Part shown: piece after piece, positions 62,260-64,000 of the stretch
Position numbering within the stretch: position 1 is the stretch's first letter
Layout: each line of letters begins with the position of its first letter
The notes under the pieces: model-generated
What the model saw: the letters and a program-made list of their open reading frames with translations, nothing else
Told to the model about the DNA's origin: nothing
Database searches by the model: none
From: Xylocopa sonorina
Taxonomy: Eukaryota; Arthropoda; Insecta; Hymenoptera; Apidae
Direction: 5' to 3'
Length of the DNA stretch: 64,000 nucleotides
Assembly (NCBI RefSeq): GCF_050948175.1
Contig: NC_135203.1
Location: 682,001 to 746,000, forward strand
Program-made: the position numbers and the translations under genes

Positions 62260-64000
62260 TTGATGATTATTTTATACACAGTGTATGTTTTGTTTGACAT
62301 ATCACTTTTAAATTGGTATATGTATAGTTACAAACACACATTCATCGAGAATTATAAATAATTCTATTAGAATTGGCGATAAGTTTTTGATAAATTTAGC
62401 CATAAACAGAATTGCACATTCTGTTATAGTATGCTGTGTCCAAAGGATGTTACAAATAAATTATGAATTGTAATACAATGTTGGTACACTTTATTTTTAT
62501 AATCATATAATATTGTACAAATTATTACAGTAAACTATATATTTCTGTAATTACGTCTATGAATGTTTCTCTGTTTTACCAACATAGCTTGCCATAAAAG
62601 TGGCTGACAAGTGGTAGTAGAATTAAATAATACAGCCATAGAGTGCAAAAAATGCACTATGTTATTTTTCTTTGACGAATGCAGTTTTCTTTTCCTCTAA
62701 AATTATTTCCTACAATAACGTACAAAACTTATTAAGAAAAGATCGAAATTATTAAATTAAATCTGTACTTCTTTTGACTATCTACATATTCATATAAGCC
62801 TATTATAAATCCATAGTGCTTACAAGATGATGATTAATTCTCCCATCTTTTACCACGCTATCGCTATACTAGAATATAATTTTACATATTTATATATATA
62901 ATATTCTGGTCTAGATATATTATATATATACATATATAAATATATACGTTTACATGTCGCGATGTTCGTACTAACAAGTTTCGGTGTTCCATGATAAATT
63001 GATCGTTTTGAACAGAAAAAATGTATACACATATGTGTGCCATCCTATTTTATTGATATAATCGTTTATATTATACTCTATGTTAATGTACATTTTTGTT
63101 TATATAAGAGCGCAAAAATAAAAATTAAATGTCTTATTACAATGCTGCGACGAAAGATGTCAACTTATAGCGATAGATACAATTTACAACTTCGAAAAGA
63201 ACTTTCTTTTTCATTCTATAACTTATTGCATATACACAAAAAGTTTGCGAAATATTACAGAGAATCAAACAGCGAATTATAAGTTCCACATTCGTCGCTT
63301 TATAAGTATGATGGCGAAATTAGAAAAGAAAAAAGAAGAAAAGGAATGAAAAGAGAAAAAAAAGAAAGAAAAGAGAAAAAAAGAAAGAAAAGAAAGGGAA
63401 AGAAAGTATACATGTAATAGAAAAAAGGGGAGAACTATTTGGTACTCGTTACGTACCAAGAGACATCGTGAAACAGTCTAGGGCACTCTCGTTTACATTA
63501 GTACAATTTGTTGTTACTTGGTATATCATCGTTCAGAAATTGCTTCGCAACATGACGACGCATAGACACATCGAATATATGGAGTAAGGACAGTTTTATC
63601 GTTCATTGTCCTACGTAATTGTATTAGCGTTAATAACAAAATAGAATTAATTCAAATATATTTGTCTTAGAAAAAGAATTTATATTATTAGTGAATTTAC
63701 TATTCAAGAGTGATTCGCAGTATGACATTTGTGAGTGTCGCATAAAATGTAAATATACTTCGTATTTATAGGTTCTCATAGGCGTGTGTAGGTCAGGAAT
63801 ATGCAGCTCTAGGATTAACCAAGGAATTAGACTGAAGGCCACCCTTTAATATTTTTACAGTCTATTTTATCTATGTCTGATAACAACAATAAAAATTCTT
63901 AAATAAATATATCGGTATAATCATTGATGGAATATTATTACGCAATCAACTAGTTTCTTTTTTTTGTTTTGCCAAGAGTTGTAGGTTTATGTGTTTGTAA
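62260..64000. other. AT-rich DNA to the window edge, no gene recognised
   Basis: AT-rich with several A-rich hexamers on both strands and a purine-rich AAAGAAA/AAAAGAGA tract at about 63318-63430. It could be a long 3' UTR of a minus-strand gene beyond the right edge, but no exon or decisive signal is visible. Confidence 0.4.

Overview
The window looks like nuclear DNA from an insect, most probably a hymenopteran (bee, ant or wasp). It has short introns with GT..AG ends, AT-rich spacers with CpG-rich islands, arthropod-type proteins, small insect DNA-transposon remnants and an interstitial array of the insect telomere repeat TTAGG. Nothing bacterial or viral was seen. The species cannot be fixed from the sequence alone.

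Layout. 1-23.7 kb is a gene desert in which I find no convincing protein gene. It holds decayed dispersed repeats: TTAA-bounded piggyBac-like miniature elements, hAT-like pieces, an unidentified decayed family with coding-like tracts, a (TTAGG)9 block, a six-copy minisatellite at 20.5-21.4 kb, a long inverted repeat at 18.2-19.1 kb and an apparently intact hammerhead ribozyme at 6394-6462. 23.7-28.3 kb is a GC/CpG-rich block with purine- and pyrimidine-biased tracts, likely the promoter and 5' leader of the next gene. 28.3-35.3 kb is scratch (three coding exons, + strand), a SNAG and five-zinc-finger neural repressor. 35.4-45.2 kb is a second desert.

From 45.7 kb the window is gene-dense. AFG3L2 (13 coding exons, -) is a mitochondrial m-AAA protease. 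It is followed by a BTB protein with four tandem pipsqueak (Psq) repeats (7 exons, -), eIF3 subunit i (5 coding exons, +, the first being the AUG alone) and PARP1 (5 exons, -), which converges on eIF3i. 61.4-64 kb holds the PARP1 upstream region and AT-rich, microsatellite-rich DNA.

The five genes form no operon or pathway. A developmental regulator sits in large noncoding flanks, as such genes often do, next to a compact cluster of housekeeping genes. I worked out exon structures by hand from splice sites, phase and family conservation. In all four multi-exon models that cover a whole protein, every phase closes and total length is near the family norm (scratch 592, AFG3L2 804, eIF3i 326, PARP1 988 residues); the BTB-Psq model (498) also closes.

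The most unusual item is the hammerhead ribozyme, which has every invariant core nucleotide plus a perfect 7-nt loop-loop complement. A decayed relative without the core lies at 14.65 kb.
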